A stretch of 64,000 nucleotides of DNA from Rickettsia sp. MEAM1 (Bemisia tabaci) (GTDB lineage Bacteria > Pseudomonadota > Alphaproteobacteria > Rickettsiales > Rickettsiaceae): the NCBI RefSeq assembly GCF_002285905.1, contig NZ_CP016305.1, forward strand, positions 310,001 through 374,000, in the 5' to 3' direction. The position numbers and the translations under genes were made by a program. The notes under the pieces were generated by a model that did no database searches, was not told the DNA's origin, and saw only the letters and a list, made by a program, of their open reading frames with translations. Positions within the stretch are counted from its first letter, which is position 1, and the number at the start of each line of letters is the position of its first letter. Shown piece by piece: positions 37,581-47,177 of the stretch.

Positions 37581-38146
37581 GGTACGATGCTTAGTCCTAG
37601 GACACATATACCTAACTGGTTTAATGTAGCTTTTTAGCTTATCAGTCACAATAACCCTTGGACATGGATAATTACCCAATAATCTTGATAAAAAGCGAAT
37701 AGCTGATTTCTTGTTACGACGCTTCTGCAGTAATACTTCTAATTCATGTCCCTCAGAGTCAACAGCTCTCCATAATATGAATACTTCACCTTTGATCTTG
37801 ATATTTATCTCATCCAAATGCCATTTATCAGTTGGCTTTCGCTCTCTCTTACTAATAACATCTTGAAAATAAACTACAAACTTATAACACCAAAACCTTA
37901 CAGTCTCATGACTTAATATAATACCTCGATAAGCCATCTGCTCTTGAACATCTCGGTAACTATTATTAAAGCGATGATATAACCATACTGTATGGCTAAT
38001 AATGCTTGCTGGAAAACGATGTCTATTCGGGGCTTGAGTAATATGCATAGCGGTAAAATCTAGGATAAATTGTTACTGCTATTCTATAAATCATTCCCTG
38101 TAATTGCTCAATACTTAATTTATACCTCCCTTAACTTGACGGTGCC
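37581..38146 (-). mobile_element. IS6-family fragment J1 (5' 566 bp of a split copy)
   Basis: Left terminus and transposase codons up to KHRT, cut at GGTACGAT directly next to copy I. Its 3' counterpart is the 303-bp piece at 49884-50186: 566 + 303 = 869 = 861 + 8. It carries an Ile variant (DEINIKIK instead of DEMNIKIK). The open frame at 37452-38048 is this stump running on into copy I. Confidence 0.93.
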
Positions 38147-38423
38147 ATAAAACATCGTGGTCTGGAATATCAATACTTGCAACTTTGGTAATATCATTGC
38201 CAAATATATCGTCAGATATTTTATGATTTATTTTATATGTCTCTCTTGCAGATTTATCAATTTCACAAGCAAACACACATTTCCCGCCGATGTTTGAAAG
38301 TGCAATATGAAAACCACCTATTCCTGCGAATAAATCTATAAATGTGAATTTACACTGCGTAAATAGGTTCTTGGCTCTATCCAATTGATTGCAAGAGTTA
38401 TATTTAGTCATTGATACTACCAT
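38147..38423 (-). pseudogene. C5-cytosine methyltransferase stump 2
   Basis: 92 host residues before IS6 supplies the tail HRQVKGGIN. Motif I is clear: [20 protein letters not shown], followed by the [15 protein letters not shown] acidic-cofactor segment. The catalytic PCQ motif and target-recognition part are absent, so there is no activity. A start at Met5 (38411) would overlap the upstream stump's stop. Confidence 0.8.
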
Positions 38424-38601
38424 TATTTTCTCTTATATATCCACAAACTACTTCTGTCTTAGACCATAATTTATGTGTCTCACATGCATCCTTATCAATA
38501 CCATTTGCCCAAACTATTTTGTACCCATGCCGTTCAAAGCCCATGTTTAATCCTCCTGCTCCTGCAAACAGTGATATTACAGCGGGTCTTTTATTAATCA
38601 T
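38404..38601 (-). pseudogene. C5-cytosine methyltransferase stump 1
   Basis: 65 residues: AVISLFAGAGGLNMGFERHG (motif I), VWANGIDKDACETHK, and EVVCGYIRE where GDI-type motifs follow in the family. It stops at NNGSIND, far short of the usual 300-plus residues, and overlaps the next stump. Two adjacent m5C methyltransferases suggest a former restriction-modification system with two methylases. Confidence 0.75.
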
Positions 38602-38738
38602 TAATTTACTCTACTTTGTTACTAAAAGTTTTAACATATTTCTTAAGTGGTTTATACATAAAAATAAATCATGTACTCTCGGAAGCAATAAATCCAAGCT
38701 ATCTACTAACATTACATAATACGCTTAGAATTTATTCC

Positions 38739-40274
38739 TTAAGCCAAAACCTCATGACTTTGTACTTCGTCATCTATCCCTTCAAGTTCCATGGACTCTT
38801 GATTAGCTTCCTGTCCGCAGCTCATATAAGGAGCAAGCACACTCTCTGCCTCATGTAGCTCCATTTCTTTTACTACCTTTTGGCTTTCTGCAAAATCTAG
38901 TATTAGCTTCTCTAATTCCTGATTACTATAATCACTCACAGCAGTTAGATACTGACTTATGTTTTCTTTTAAATCGGGATTTTCATTTGCAAATGATGAT
39001 AGATATTGCTTGATACCATCAAGTATCTGCCCTCTATTTTCGTCTGTAATAACGGCTTGAACCGTAGCATCATCGCTACTATTATCTAAATCTAAGCCAA
39101 GTTTTATTACTACCTCTGTATCTTCTGTAACTTTTTCATAAGGCATAGCTTTAGTCTCTACCTCTACATATTTTACTAAATTATCACATAGCTTTTGTAA
39201 TTGCTCCGTGTGATCCTCTATATATTTAAGACCTACCGCTACTAAAGCTTCAATGTTTTGAAGGTTACTATTATCTAGACTACTTGTCTCTTTAGTAATA
39301 GGTAGCTTTACTTCCACAAACTCATCTTCTCCCGGTAAATCTACTCTTACCTCTGCTGTGGAGCTATCTTCACTGCTTTGCATTAAACGACTGACTAACT
39401 TGCCTTTAACAAGCCATACTATTACTCCATCAAATCCTATCTTAGGTATAGAGCTGCTAGCCTCACGATCATTGTCAAAGTTAAGTGATAATACCATGGT
39501 ATTATCTAGTATTTTGGCATTCTCTTCCCTACTATGACCGCGCTTTAATATCTTAAGTGCCTCATATGCTGGTCTATTAGCCCAAAGCCCTCCATCGGCA
39601 TATGCATAAAGTACTTCCTCCTGATTCTCATAACCTTTAATATACTCTTTATTAGTTACAGGCTTAAAGTATGTAGGTGCTGCAGTGGTCGCTAGTAACA
39701 CGTCCTGAACTCTGATATGCGGACTATAATCATCCTGACTATCAAATATCTTAACCTCTGTATCTTTACTTGCTAAATCAGTAACAGGGATTATTAATCT
39801 AGATGTCGTATCATCTAATCTTAATTCTGCCAAATGCTGCTCTAATATTTCTTTTAATGGTCCTTGACTGTGTTTATGGGTGAATATTTGTTTTATTCCA
39901 TCATACCAATGATGTTCAAAGATCTTTGGTGCCGCGTCTGTAAATATCTTCAAAGCATCTTTTGCACTATATTTAGCTATGTTTGAGCCTTGCTCTTTTG
40001 GGATAGTTAGCAATGCTCCAATAAGACCGCCAACACTAGTGCCTGTAATGATCGGGAATAACTCTGATATAGATTTGCCTGTACGTTCCTCTATCTCAGC
40101 AAGTACCACAAGCTCAGCTATCCCCTTCACTCCACCACCAGATAATGATAATATGCGGTTACTCTTAATTGATTCAGCTGTACTATCATGAGTTGTAGTG
40201 CCGCCATTGATATTCTCTACTATTTCCTGTTTGATATGCTCAAATGCTTGTTGTGCGTGTATTGCTGTTGCCAT
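38739..40274 (-). CDS. Patatin-like phospholipase, copy 1 of 3
   Basis: 511 residues. Patatin fold with oxyanion hole GGGVKG (46-51), nucleophile Ser80 in GTSVG, and catalytic Asp227 in DGG, so the Ser-Asp dyad is complete. A C-terminal extension of about 230 residues, acidic and helical, is longer than in plant patatins. Rickettsial Pat1/Pat2 proteins are secreted phospholipases A2 linked to host entry and escape from the phagosome; no Sec signal is visible here either. It is the only intact gene of the amplified unit. Which Pat subgroup it belongs to I cannot tell from the sequence alone. Confidence 0.9.
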   Translation of the reverse strand: MATAIHAQQAFEHIKQEIVENINGGTTTHDSTAESIKSNRILSLSGGGVKGIAELVVLAEIEERTGKSISELFPIITGTSVGGLIGALLTIPKEQGSNIAKYSAKDALKIFTDAAPKIFEHHWYDGIKQIFTHKHSQGPLKEILEQHLAELRLDDTTSRLIIPVTDLASKDTEVKIFDSQDDYSPHIRVQDVLLATTAAPTYFKPVTNKEYIKGYENQEEVLYAYADGGLWANRPAYEALKILKRGHSREENAKILDNTMVLSLNFDNDREASSSIPKIGFDGVIVWLVKGKLVSRLMQSSEDSSTAEVRVDLPGEDEFVEVKLPITKETSSLDNSNLQNIEALVAVGLKYIEDHTEQLQKLCDNLVKYVEVETKAMPYEKVTEDTEVVIKLGLDLDNSSDDATVQAVITDENRGQILDGIKQYLSSFANENPDLKENISQYLTAVSDYSNQELEKLILDFAESQKVVKEMELHEAESVLAPYMSCGQEANQESMELEGIDDEVQSHEVLA

Positions 40275-40287
40275 ATTTTACCTTCTT

Positions 40288-40583
40288 CTATCCTAAATCT
40301 AAATCATTATAATATTTTGTGATAATCTTATGTGTTAGTATTGGTGTACTTAAAGCCGTTACCTTAATTGTTTTGATGCGTTTCGGGTATTTATCAGCTA
40401 ATGTTCTAAAGCCATTATGAATCTTCCTATAATAATCTAAGTCTTTAATATCAAATCTATTATCTCTCAAATTACTGCTACTATAGTTACTACCATTACG
40501 AACTTTTACTCTTTATGAAAGAAGTAATGTCCAGCATTATAGAGGACATGAGCTTTTTATGCAAGTTGTATACGAGTTCCATA
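40288..40583 (-). pseudogene. Thymidylate kinase (tmk) 3' remnant, frameshifted
   Basis: The frame next to IS6 reads LVYNLHKKLMSSIMLDITSF, then a +1 shift continues VRNGSN...NRFDIKDLDYYRKIHNG and RIKTIKV to the stop. NRFD--DLDYY-KI--GF--LA is the lid-to-C-terminal part of thymidylate kinases. The P-loop half is missing beyond the IS6 edge. Only the last 60 codons form an open frame from an ATG (40470). Confidence 0.6.
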
Positions 40584-41444
40584 GGCACCGTCAAGTTAAG
40601 TAAATTAGTGTCACAAAGTACTATATTTTTAGATTTCAGACAGCAAGAAGTCTTTGAGTAGCTTCATCCCAAATGGATTTAGCGGACGCAAATGCAATTC
40701 TTTGCTCAGATGCTGTTTTAGTATATCTTCCAACATTTACAGCAAATATATTTCTGACTTTTCCCATCAGTGATAATGTACATTGTGCTGAATTAGGATG
40801 CTTAAATTTAATCAGTATCTTCTCTTTTCTCCTAGTTGGCTGATGGGCATTCTCAATCCGATTATTTAGTCTTTTATCGGTACGATGCTTAGTCCTAGGA
40901 CACATATACCTAACTGGTTTAATGTAGCTTTTTAGCTTATCAGTCACAATAACCCTTGGACATGGATAATTACCCAATAATCTTGATAAAAAGCGAATAG
41001 CTGATTTCTTGTTACGACGCTTCTGCAGTAATACTTCTAATTCATGTCCCTCAGAGTCAACAGCTCTCCATAATATGAATACTTCACCTTTGATCTTGAT
41101 ATTCATCTCATCCAAATGCCATTTATCAGTTGGCTTTCGCTCTCTCTTACTAATAACATCTTGAAAATAAACTACAAACTTATAACACCAAAACCTTACA
41201 GTCTCATGACTTAATATAATACCTCGATAAGCCATCTGCTCTTGAACATCTCGGTAACTATTATTAAAGCGATGATATAACCATACTGTATGGCTAATAA
41301 TGCTTGCTGGAAAACGATGTCTATTCGGGGCTTGAGTAATATGCATAGCGGTAAAATCTAGGATAAATTGTTACTGCTATTCTATAAATCATTCCCTGTA
41401 ATTGCTCAATACTTAATTTATACCTCCCTTAACTTGACGGTGCC
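40584..41444 (-). mobile_element. IS6-family element, copy K
   Basis: Complete, 861 bp. Left flank is the patatin unit (GTTCCATA); right flank ATCAGAAA lies inside an IS256 gene. No target duplication: this is the junction of the 5142-bp tandem duplication. Confidence 0.93.
40636..41346 (-). CDS. IS6-family transposase (copy K)
   Basis: Intact 236 residues, Met81 variant (DEMNIKIK). Confidence 0.92.
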   Translation of the reverse strand: MHITQAPNRHRFPASIISHTVWLYHRFNNSYRDVQEQMAYRGIILSHETVRFWCYKFVVYFQDVISKRERKPTDKWHLDEMNIKIKGEVFILWRAVDSEGHELEVLLQKRRNKKSAIRFLSRLLGNYPCPRVIVTDKLKSYIKPVRYMCPRTKHRTDKRLNNRIENAHQPTRRKEKILIKFKHPNSAQCTLSLMGKVRNIFAVNVGRYTKTASEQRIAFASAKSIWDEATQRLLAV

Positions 41445-42676
41445 ATCAGAAATACTATCACAAAGTGATCCATCTGAAATATTTGGTAAAGAAGGGATAT
41501 TTCAGGGAATTAAAAAGCAGATAGTAAATAAGATTTTAGAGAAAGAAATGGAATCTCATATAGGTTATGAGAAACATTCTAAAAATGAGAAATACTCAGA
41601 TAACAGACGTAATGGTAATTATGAAAAGACTCTAATAGATCCAGAAGGTCGTAAATTGACAGTAGAAGTGCCAAGGGATCGGGATGGAGAATTTGAACCT
41701 CAACTAATTCCAAAAGGAGTGCGTAAATTTGAAGGATTTGATGATAAAGTAATATCCTTATATGCTCGGGGAATGACCATTAGGGAAATACAAGGGCACT
41801 TAGAAGAACTATATGCCACCAAGGTATCATCTGAGTTAATATCAAAGGTAACTGATGGTATTTTAGAGGAAGTAACTGCTTGGCAGAATAGAGCACTTGA
41901 TAATGTATATCCTATAATGTACTTAGATTGTATTCATGTTAAGGCAAGAGATAATCATGTAATAATAAATAAAGCGGTTTATCTAGCTATTGGAGTGAAT
42001 ATGGAGGGCAAGAAAGAGCTATTAGGAATTTGGATAGGCAAGAATGAAGGGTGTAAATTTTGGATGCAGGTAGTAACAGAACTGAAGAATCGAGGAGTTG
42101 CACAAATATATGTTGCATGTGTTGATGGTCTTAAGGGTTTTCCAGAGGCGATAAATAGCATTTTTCCAAAGACGATAGTGCAGTTGTGTATTGTTCATAT
42201 GGTAAGAAATTCTGTAAAATACGTATCATACAAAGATCTAAAAGCGGTAACAGCTGATTTAAAAGCAGTTTATTCTGCAATAAATGAAGCAGAGGGATTA
42301 AGAGAATTACAAAACTTTGCCAAAAAATGGGATGAAAAATATCCAGTTATTTTTGACATATGGCAACGAAATTGGTCTGGCATAGCTCCATTTTTTAGCT
42401 TTCCGGAAGACATTAGGAAGGCGATTTACACTACTAATGCTATTGAATCCACTAACCGTCAAATTCGTAAAATTATTAAAAATAAAGGAGTATTTCCAGA
42501 TGACAAATCGATTCAGAAAATAATCTTTTTGGCGTTGACAAATGCCTCTAAAAAATGGACAATGCCTATTAAGAATTGGGCGATGGCTTTAAATCAATTT
42601 GCTATACTTTGTGATACTAATTTACAAAATTGGGCAAATGGAGAAATCGTACTTACACAAAAAATCTGACAGACCC
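41445..42676 (+). mobile_element. IS256-family element, 5'-truncated
   Basis: 1232 bp: the element lacks its left end and the first 16 transposase codons, and keeps its right end (CTGACAGACCC). It matches 36303-37534 of copy 2. The open reading frame 41368-42669 is a chimera that starts in IS6 antisense sequence and continues at Ser17 of the transposase; I do not consider it a real gene start. Confidence 0.92.
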
Positions 42677-43288
42677 AAAATATAGTACTTTGTGACACTA
42701 ATTTACTTAACTTGACGGTGCCGGTACGATGCTTAGTCCTAGGACACATATACCTAACTGGTTTAATGTAGCTTTTTAGCTTATCAGTCACAATAACCCT
42801 TGGACATGGATAATTACCCAATAATCTTGATAAAAAGCGAATAGCTGATTTCTTGTTACGACGCTTCTGCAGTAATACTTCTAATTCATGTCCCTCAGAG
42901 TCAACAGCTCTCCATAATATGAATACTTCACCTTTGATCTTGATATTTATCTCATCCAAATGCCATTTATCAGTTGGCTTTCGCTCTCTCTTACTAATAA
43001 CATCTTGAAAATAAACTACAAACTTATAACACCAAAACCTTACAGTCTCATGACTTAATATAATACCTCGATAAGCCATCTGCTCTTGAACATCTCGGTA
43101 ACTATTATTAAAGCGATGATATAACCATACTGTATGGCTAATAATGCTTGCTGGAAAACGATGTCTATTCGGGGCTTGAGTAATATGCATAGCGGTAAAA
43201 TCTAGGATAAATTGTTACTGCTATTCTATAAATCATTCCCTGTAATTGCTCAATACTTAATTTATACCTCCCTTAACTTGACGGTGCC
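42677..43288. mobile_element. IS6 right-end piece plus IS6 fragment J2
   Basis: 42677-42722 repeats the 46-bp right end of IS6 copy I (left over after the AAAATATA duplication), and 42723-43288 repeats fragment J1 on the minus strand with the same Ile81 variant. Both lie exactly 5142 bp from their first copies. Confidence 0.92.
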
Positions 43289-43565
43289 ATAAAACATCGT
43301 GGTCTGGAATATCAATACTTGCAACTTTGGTAATATCATTGCCAAATATATCGTCAGATATTTTATGATTTATTTTATATGTCTCTCTTGCAGATTTATC
43401 AATTTCACAAGCAAACACACATTTCCCGCCGATGTTTGAAAGTGCAATATGAAAACCACCTATTCCTGCGAATAAATCTATAAATGTGAATTTACACTGC
43501 GTAAATAGGTTCTTGGCTCTATCCAATTGATTGCAAGAGTTATATTTAGTCATTGATACTACCAT
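43289..43565 (-). pseudogene. C5-methyltransferase stump 2, second copy
   Basis: Same 92 residues with [10 protein letters not shown] and the same IS6-encoded tail as at 38147-38423. Confidence 0.78.
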
Positions 43566-43743
43566 TATTTTCTCTTATATATCCACAAACTACTTCTGTC
43601 TTAGACCATAATTTATGTGTCTCACATGCATCCTTATCAATACCATTTGCCCAAACTATTTTGTACCCATGCCGTTCAAAGCCCATGTTTAATCCTCCTG
43701 CTCCTGCAAACAGTGATATTACAGCGGGTCTTTTATTAATCAT
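43546..43743 (-). pseudogene. C5-methyltransferase stump 1, second copy
   Basis: Same 65 residues with ISLFAGAGG as at 38404-38601. Confidence 0.74.
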
Positions 43744-43880
43744 TAATTTACTCTACTTTGTTACTAAAAGTTTTAACATATTTCTTAAGTGGTTTATACA
43801 TAAAAATAAATCATGTACTCTCGGAAGCAATAAATCCAAGCTATCTACTAACATTACATAATACGCTTAGAATTTATTCC

Positions 43881-45416
43881 TTAAGCCAAAACCTCATGAC
43901 TTTGTACTTCGTCATCTATCCCTTCAAGTTCCATGGACTCTTGATTAGCTTCCTGTCCGCAGCTCATATAAGGAGCAAGCACACTCTCTGCCTCATGTAG
44001 CTCCATTTCTTTTACTACCTTTTGGCTTTCTGCAAAATCTAGTATTAGCTTCTCTAATTCCTGATTACTATAATCACTCACAGCAGTTAGATACTGACTT
44101 ATGTTTTCTTTTAAATCGGGATTTTCATTTGCAAATGATGATAGATATTGCTTGATACCATCAAGTATCTGCCCTCTATTTTCGTCTGTAATAACGGCTT
44201 GAACCGTAGCATCATCGCTACTATTATCTAAATCTAAGCCAAGTTTTATTACTACCTCTGTATCTTCTGTAACTTTTTCATAAGGCATAGCTTTAGTCTC
44301 TACCTCTACATATTTTACTAAATTATCACATAGCTTTTGTAATTGCTCCGTGTGATCCTCTATATATTTAAGACCTACCGCTACTAAAGCTTCAATGTTT
44401 TGAAGGTTACTATTATCTAGACTACTTGTCTCTTTAGTAATAGGTAGCTTTACTTCCACAAACTCATCTTCTCCCGGTAAATCTACTCTTACCTCTGCTG
44501 TGGAGCTATCTTCACTGCTTTGCATTAAACGACTGACTAACTTGCCTTTAACAAGCCATACTATTACTCCATCAAATCCTATCTTAGGTATAGAGCTGCT
44601 AGCCTCACGATCATTGTCAAAGTTAAGTGATAATACCATGGTATTATCTAGTATTTTGGCATTCTCTTCCCTACTATGACCGCGCTTTAATATCTTAAGT
44701 GCCTCATATGCTGGTCTATTAGCCCAAAGCCCTCCATCGGCATATGCATAAAGTACTTCCTCCTGATTCTCATAACCTTTAATATACTCTTTATTAGTTA
44801 CAGGCTTAAAGTATGTAGGTGCTGCAGTGGTCGCTAGTAACACGTCCTGAACTCTGATATGCGGACTATAATCATCCTGACTATCAAATATCTTAACCTC
44901 TGTATCTTTACTTGCTAAATCAGTAACAGGGATTATTAATCTAGATGTCGTATCATCTAATCTTAATTCTGCCAAATGCTGCTCTAATATTTCTTTTAAT
45001 GGTCCTTGACTGTGTTTATGGGTGAATATTTGTTTTATTCCATCATACCAATGATGTTCAAAGATCTTTGGTGCCGCGTCTGTAAATATCTTCAAAGCAT
45101 CTTTTGCACTATATTTAGCTATGTTTGAGCCTTGCTCTTTTGGGATAGTTAGCAATGCTCCAATAAGACCGCCAACACTAGTGCCTGTAATGATCGGGAA
45201 TAACTCTGATATAGATTTGCCTGTACGTTCCTCTATCTCAGCAAGTACCACAAGCTCAGCTATCCCCTTCACTCCACCACCAGATAATGATAATATGCGG
45301 TTACTCTTAATTGATTCAGCTGTACTATCATGAGTTGTAGTGCCGCCATTGATATTCTCTACTATTTCCTGTTTGATATGCTCAAATGCTTGTTGTGCGT
45401 GTATTGCTGTTGCCAT
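43881..45416 (-). CDS. Patatin-like phospholipase, copy 2 of 3
   Basis: 511 residues, identical translation to the gene at 38739-40274, catalytic dyad intact. Identical copies imply either very recent amplification or ongoing gene conversion. Confidence 0.9.
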   Translation of the reverse strand: MATAIHAQQAFEHIKQEIVENINGGTTTHDSTAESIKSNRILSLSGGGVKGIAELVVLAEIEERTGKSISELFPIITGTSVGGLIGALLTIPKEQGSNIAKYSAKDALKIFTDAAPKIFEHHWYDGIKQIFTHKHSQGPLKEILEQHLAELRLDDTTSRLIIPVTDLASKDTEVKIFDSQDDYSPHIRVQDVLLATTAAPTYFKPVTNKEYIKGYENQEEVLYAYADGGLWANRPAYEALKILKRGHSREENAKILDNTMVLSLNFDNDREASSSIPKIGFDGVIVWLVKGKLVSRLMQSSEDSSTAEVRVDLPGEDEFVEVKLPITKETSSLDNSNLQNIEALVAVGLKYIEDHTEQLQKLCDNLVKYVEVETKAMPYEKVTEDTEVVIKLGLDLDNSSDDATVQAVITDENRGQILDGIKQYLSSFANENPDLKENISQYLTAVSDYSNQELEKLILDFAESQKVVKEMELHEAESVLAPYMSCGQEANQESMELEGIDDEVQSHEVLA

Positions 45417-45429
45417 ATTTTACCTTCTT

Positions 45430-45725
45430 CTATCCTAAATCTAAATCATTATAATATTTTGTGATAATCTTATGTGTTAGTATTGGTGTACTTAAAGCCG
45501 TTACCTTAATTGTTTTGATGCGTTTCGGGTATTTATCAGCTAATGTTCTAAAGCCATTATGAATCTTCCTATAATAATCTAAGTCTTTAATATCAAATCT
45601 ATTATCTCTCAAATTACTGCTACTATAGTTACTACCATTACGAACTTTTACTCTTTATGAAAGAAGTAATGTCCAGCATTATAGAGGACATGAGCTTTTT
45701 ATGCAAGTTGTATACGAGTTCCATA
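45430..45725 (-). pseudogene. tmk remnant, second copy
   Basis: Same frameshifted remnant as at 40288-40583. Confidence 0.58.
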
Positions 45726-46585
45726 GGCACCGTCAAGTTAAGTAAATTAGTGTCACAAAGTACTATATTTTTAGATTTCAGACAGCAAGAAGTCTTTGAG
45801 TAGCTTCATCCCAAATGGATTTAGCGGACGCAAATGCAATTCTTTGCTCAGATGCTGTTTTAGTATATCTTCCAACATTTACAGCAAATATATTTCTGAC
45901 TTTTCCCATCAGTGATAATGTACATTGTGCTGAATTAGGATGCTTAAATTTAATCAGTATCTTCTCTTTTCTCCTAGTTGGCTGATGGGCATTCTCAATC
46001 CGATTATTTAGTCTTTTATCGGTACGATGCTTAGTCCTAGGACACATATACCTAACTGGTTTAATGTAGCTTTTTAGCTTATCAGTCACAATAACCCTTG
46101 GACATGGATAATTACCCAATAATCTTGATAAAAAGCGAATAGCTGATTTCTTGTTACGACGCTTCTGCAGTAATACTTCTAATTCATGTCCCTCAGAGTC
46201 AACAGCTCTCCATAATATGAATACTTCACCTTTGATCTTGATATTTATCTCATCCAAATGCCATTTATCAGTTGGCTTTCGCTCTCTCTTACTAATAACA
46301 TCTTGAAAATAAACTACAAACTTATAACACCAAAACCTTACAGTCTCATGACTTAATATAATACCTCGATAAGCCATCTGCTCTTGAACATCTCGGTAAC
46401 TATTATTAAAGCGATGATATAACCATACTGTATGGCTAATAATGCTTGCTGGAAAACGATGTCTATTCGGGCTTGAGTAATATGCATAGCGGTAAAATCT
46501 AGGATAAATTGTTACTGCTATTCTATAAATCATTCCCTGTAATTGCTCAATACTTAATTTATACCTCCCTTAACTTGACGGTGCC
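45726..46585 (-). mobile_element. IS6-family element, copy M (860 bp, one base deleted)
   Basis: Left flank GTTCCATA and right flank ATAAAACA are the two edges of the patatin unit, so it sits between two direct unit copies. It has the Ile81 variant of fragments J1/J2 and lost one G of GGGG near 46470. Confidence 0.93.
45778..46533 (-). CDS. IS6-family transposase (copy M), N-terminus altered by a 1-bp deletion
   Basis: The deletion joins the short upstream frame (MIYRIAVTIYPRFYRYAYYS) to the transposase at SPNRHRFP, giving 251 residues in place of 236. The catalytic residues are unchanged. It may still work, since only the first six residues of the normal protein are replaced. Confidence 0.8.
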   Translation of the reverse strand: MIYRIAVTIYPRFYRYAYYSSPNRHRFPASIISHTVWLYHRFNNSYRDVQEQMAYRGIILSHETVRFWCYKFVVYFQDVISKRERKPTDKWHLDEINIKIKGEVFILWRAVDSEGHELEVLLQKRRNKKSAIRFLSRLLGNYPCPRVIVTDKLKSYIKPVRYMCPRTKHRTDKRLNNRIENAHQPTRRKEKILIKFKHPNSAQCTLSLMGKVRNIFAVNVGRYTKTASEQRIAFASAKSIWDEATQRLLAV

Positions 46586-46862
46586 ATAAAACATCGTGGT
46601 CTGGAATATCAATACTTGCAACTTTGGTAATATCATTGCCAAATATATCGTCAGATATTTTATGATTTATTTTATATGTCTCTCTTGCAGATTTATCAAT
46701 TTCACAAGCAAACACACATTTCCCGCCGATGTTTGAAAGTGCAATATGAAAACCACCTATTCCTGCGAATAAATCTATAAATGTGAATTTACACTGCGTA
46801 AATAGGTTCTTGGCTCTATCCAATTGATTGCAAGAGTTATATTTAGTCATTGATACTACCAT
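46586..46862 (-). pseudogene. C5-methyltransferase stump 2, third copy
   Basis: Same as at 38147-38423; here it is truncated by copy M, a complete IS6, which shows that the truncation predates the amplification. Confidence 0.78.
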
Positions 46863-47040
46863 TATTTTCTCTTATATATCCACAAACTACTTCTGTCTTA
46901 GACCATAATTTATGTGTCTCACATGCATCCTTATCAATACCATTTGCCCAAACTATTTTGTACCCATGCCGTTCAAAGCCCATGTTTAATCCTCCTGCTC
47001 CTGCAAACAGTGATATTACAGCGGGTCTTTTATTAATCAT
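46843..47040 (-). pseudogene. C5-methyltransferase stump 1, third copy
   Basis: Same 65-residue stump as at 38404-38601. Confidence 0.74.
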
Positions 47041-47177
47041 TAATTTACTCTACTTTGTTACTAAAAGTTTTAACATATTTCTTAAGTGGTTTATACATAA
47101 AAATAAATCATGTACTCTCGGAAGCAATAAATCCAAGCTATCTACTAACATTACATAATACGCTTAGAATTTATTCC

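Larger units (their letters stand above)
38147..40583. repeat. Amplified patatin unit, copy 1
   Basis: 2437 bp between IS6 termini: two methyltransferase stumps, an intact patatin gene and a tmk stump, all on the minus strand. Repeated at 43289-45725 and 46586-49022 with identical translations. Outer edges are ATAAAACA and GTTCCATA in all three. Confidence 0.95.
43289..45725. repeat. Amplified patatin unit, copy 2
   Basis: 2437 bp, offset 5142 from copy 1 over its whole length, with the same gene stumps at 43289-43565, 43546-43743 (methyltransferases) and 45430-45725 (tmk). Confidence 0.95.

Noticed and set aside
38411-38858. Plus-strand frames inside the patatin units (38411-38719, 38616-38858 and their copies)
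   Set aside because: They lie antisense to the methyltransferase stumps and the patatin C-terminus, with no protein-like features.
41368-42669. 433-residue 'transposase' frame
   Set aside because: Its first 27 residues are IS6 antisense sequence; the IS256 gene is truncated here. Listed as a truncated element instead.
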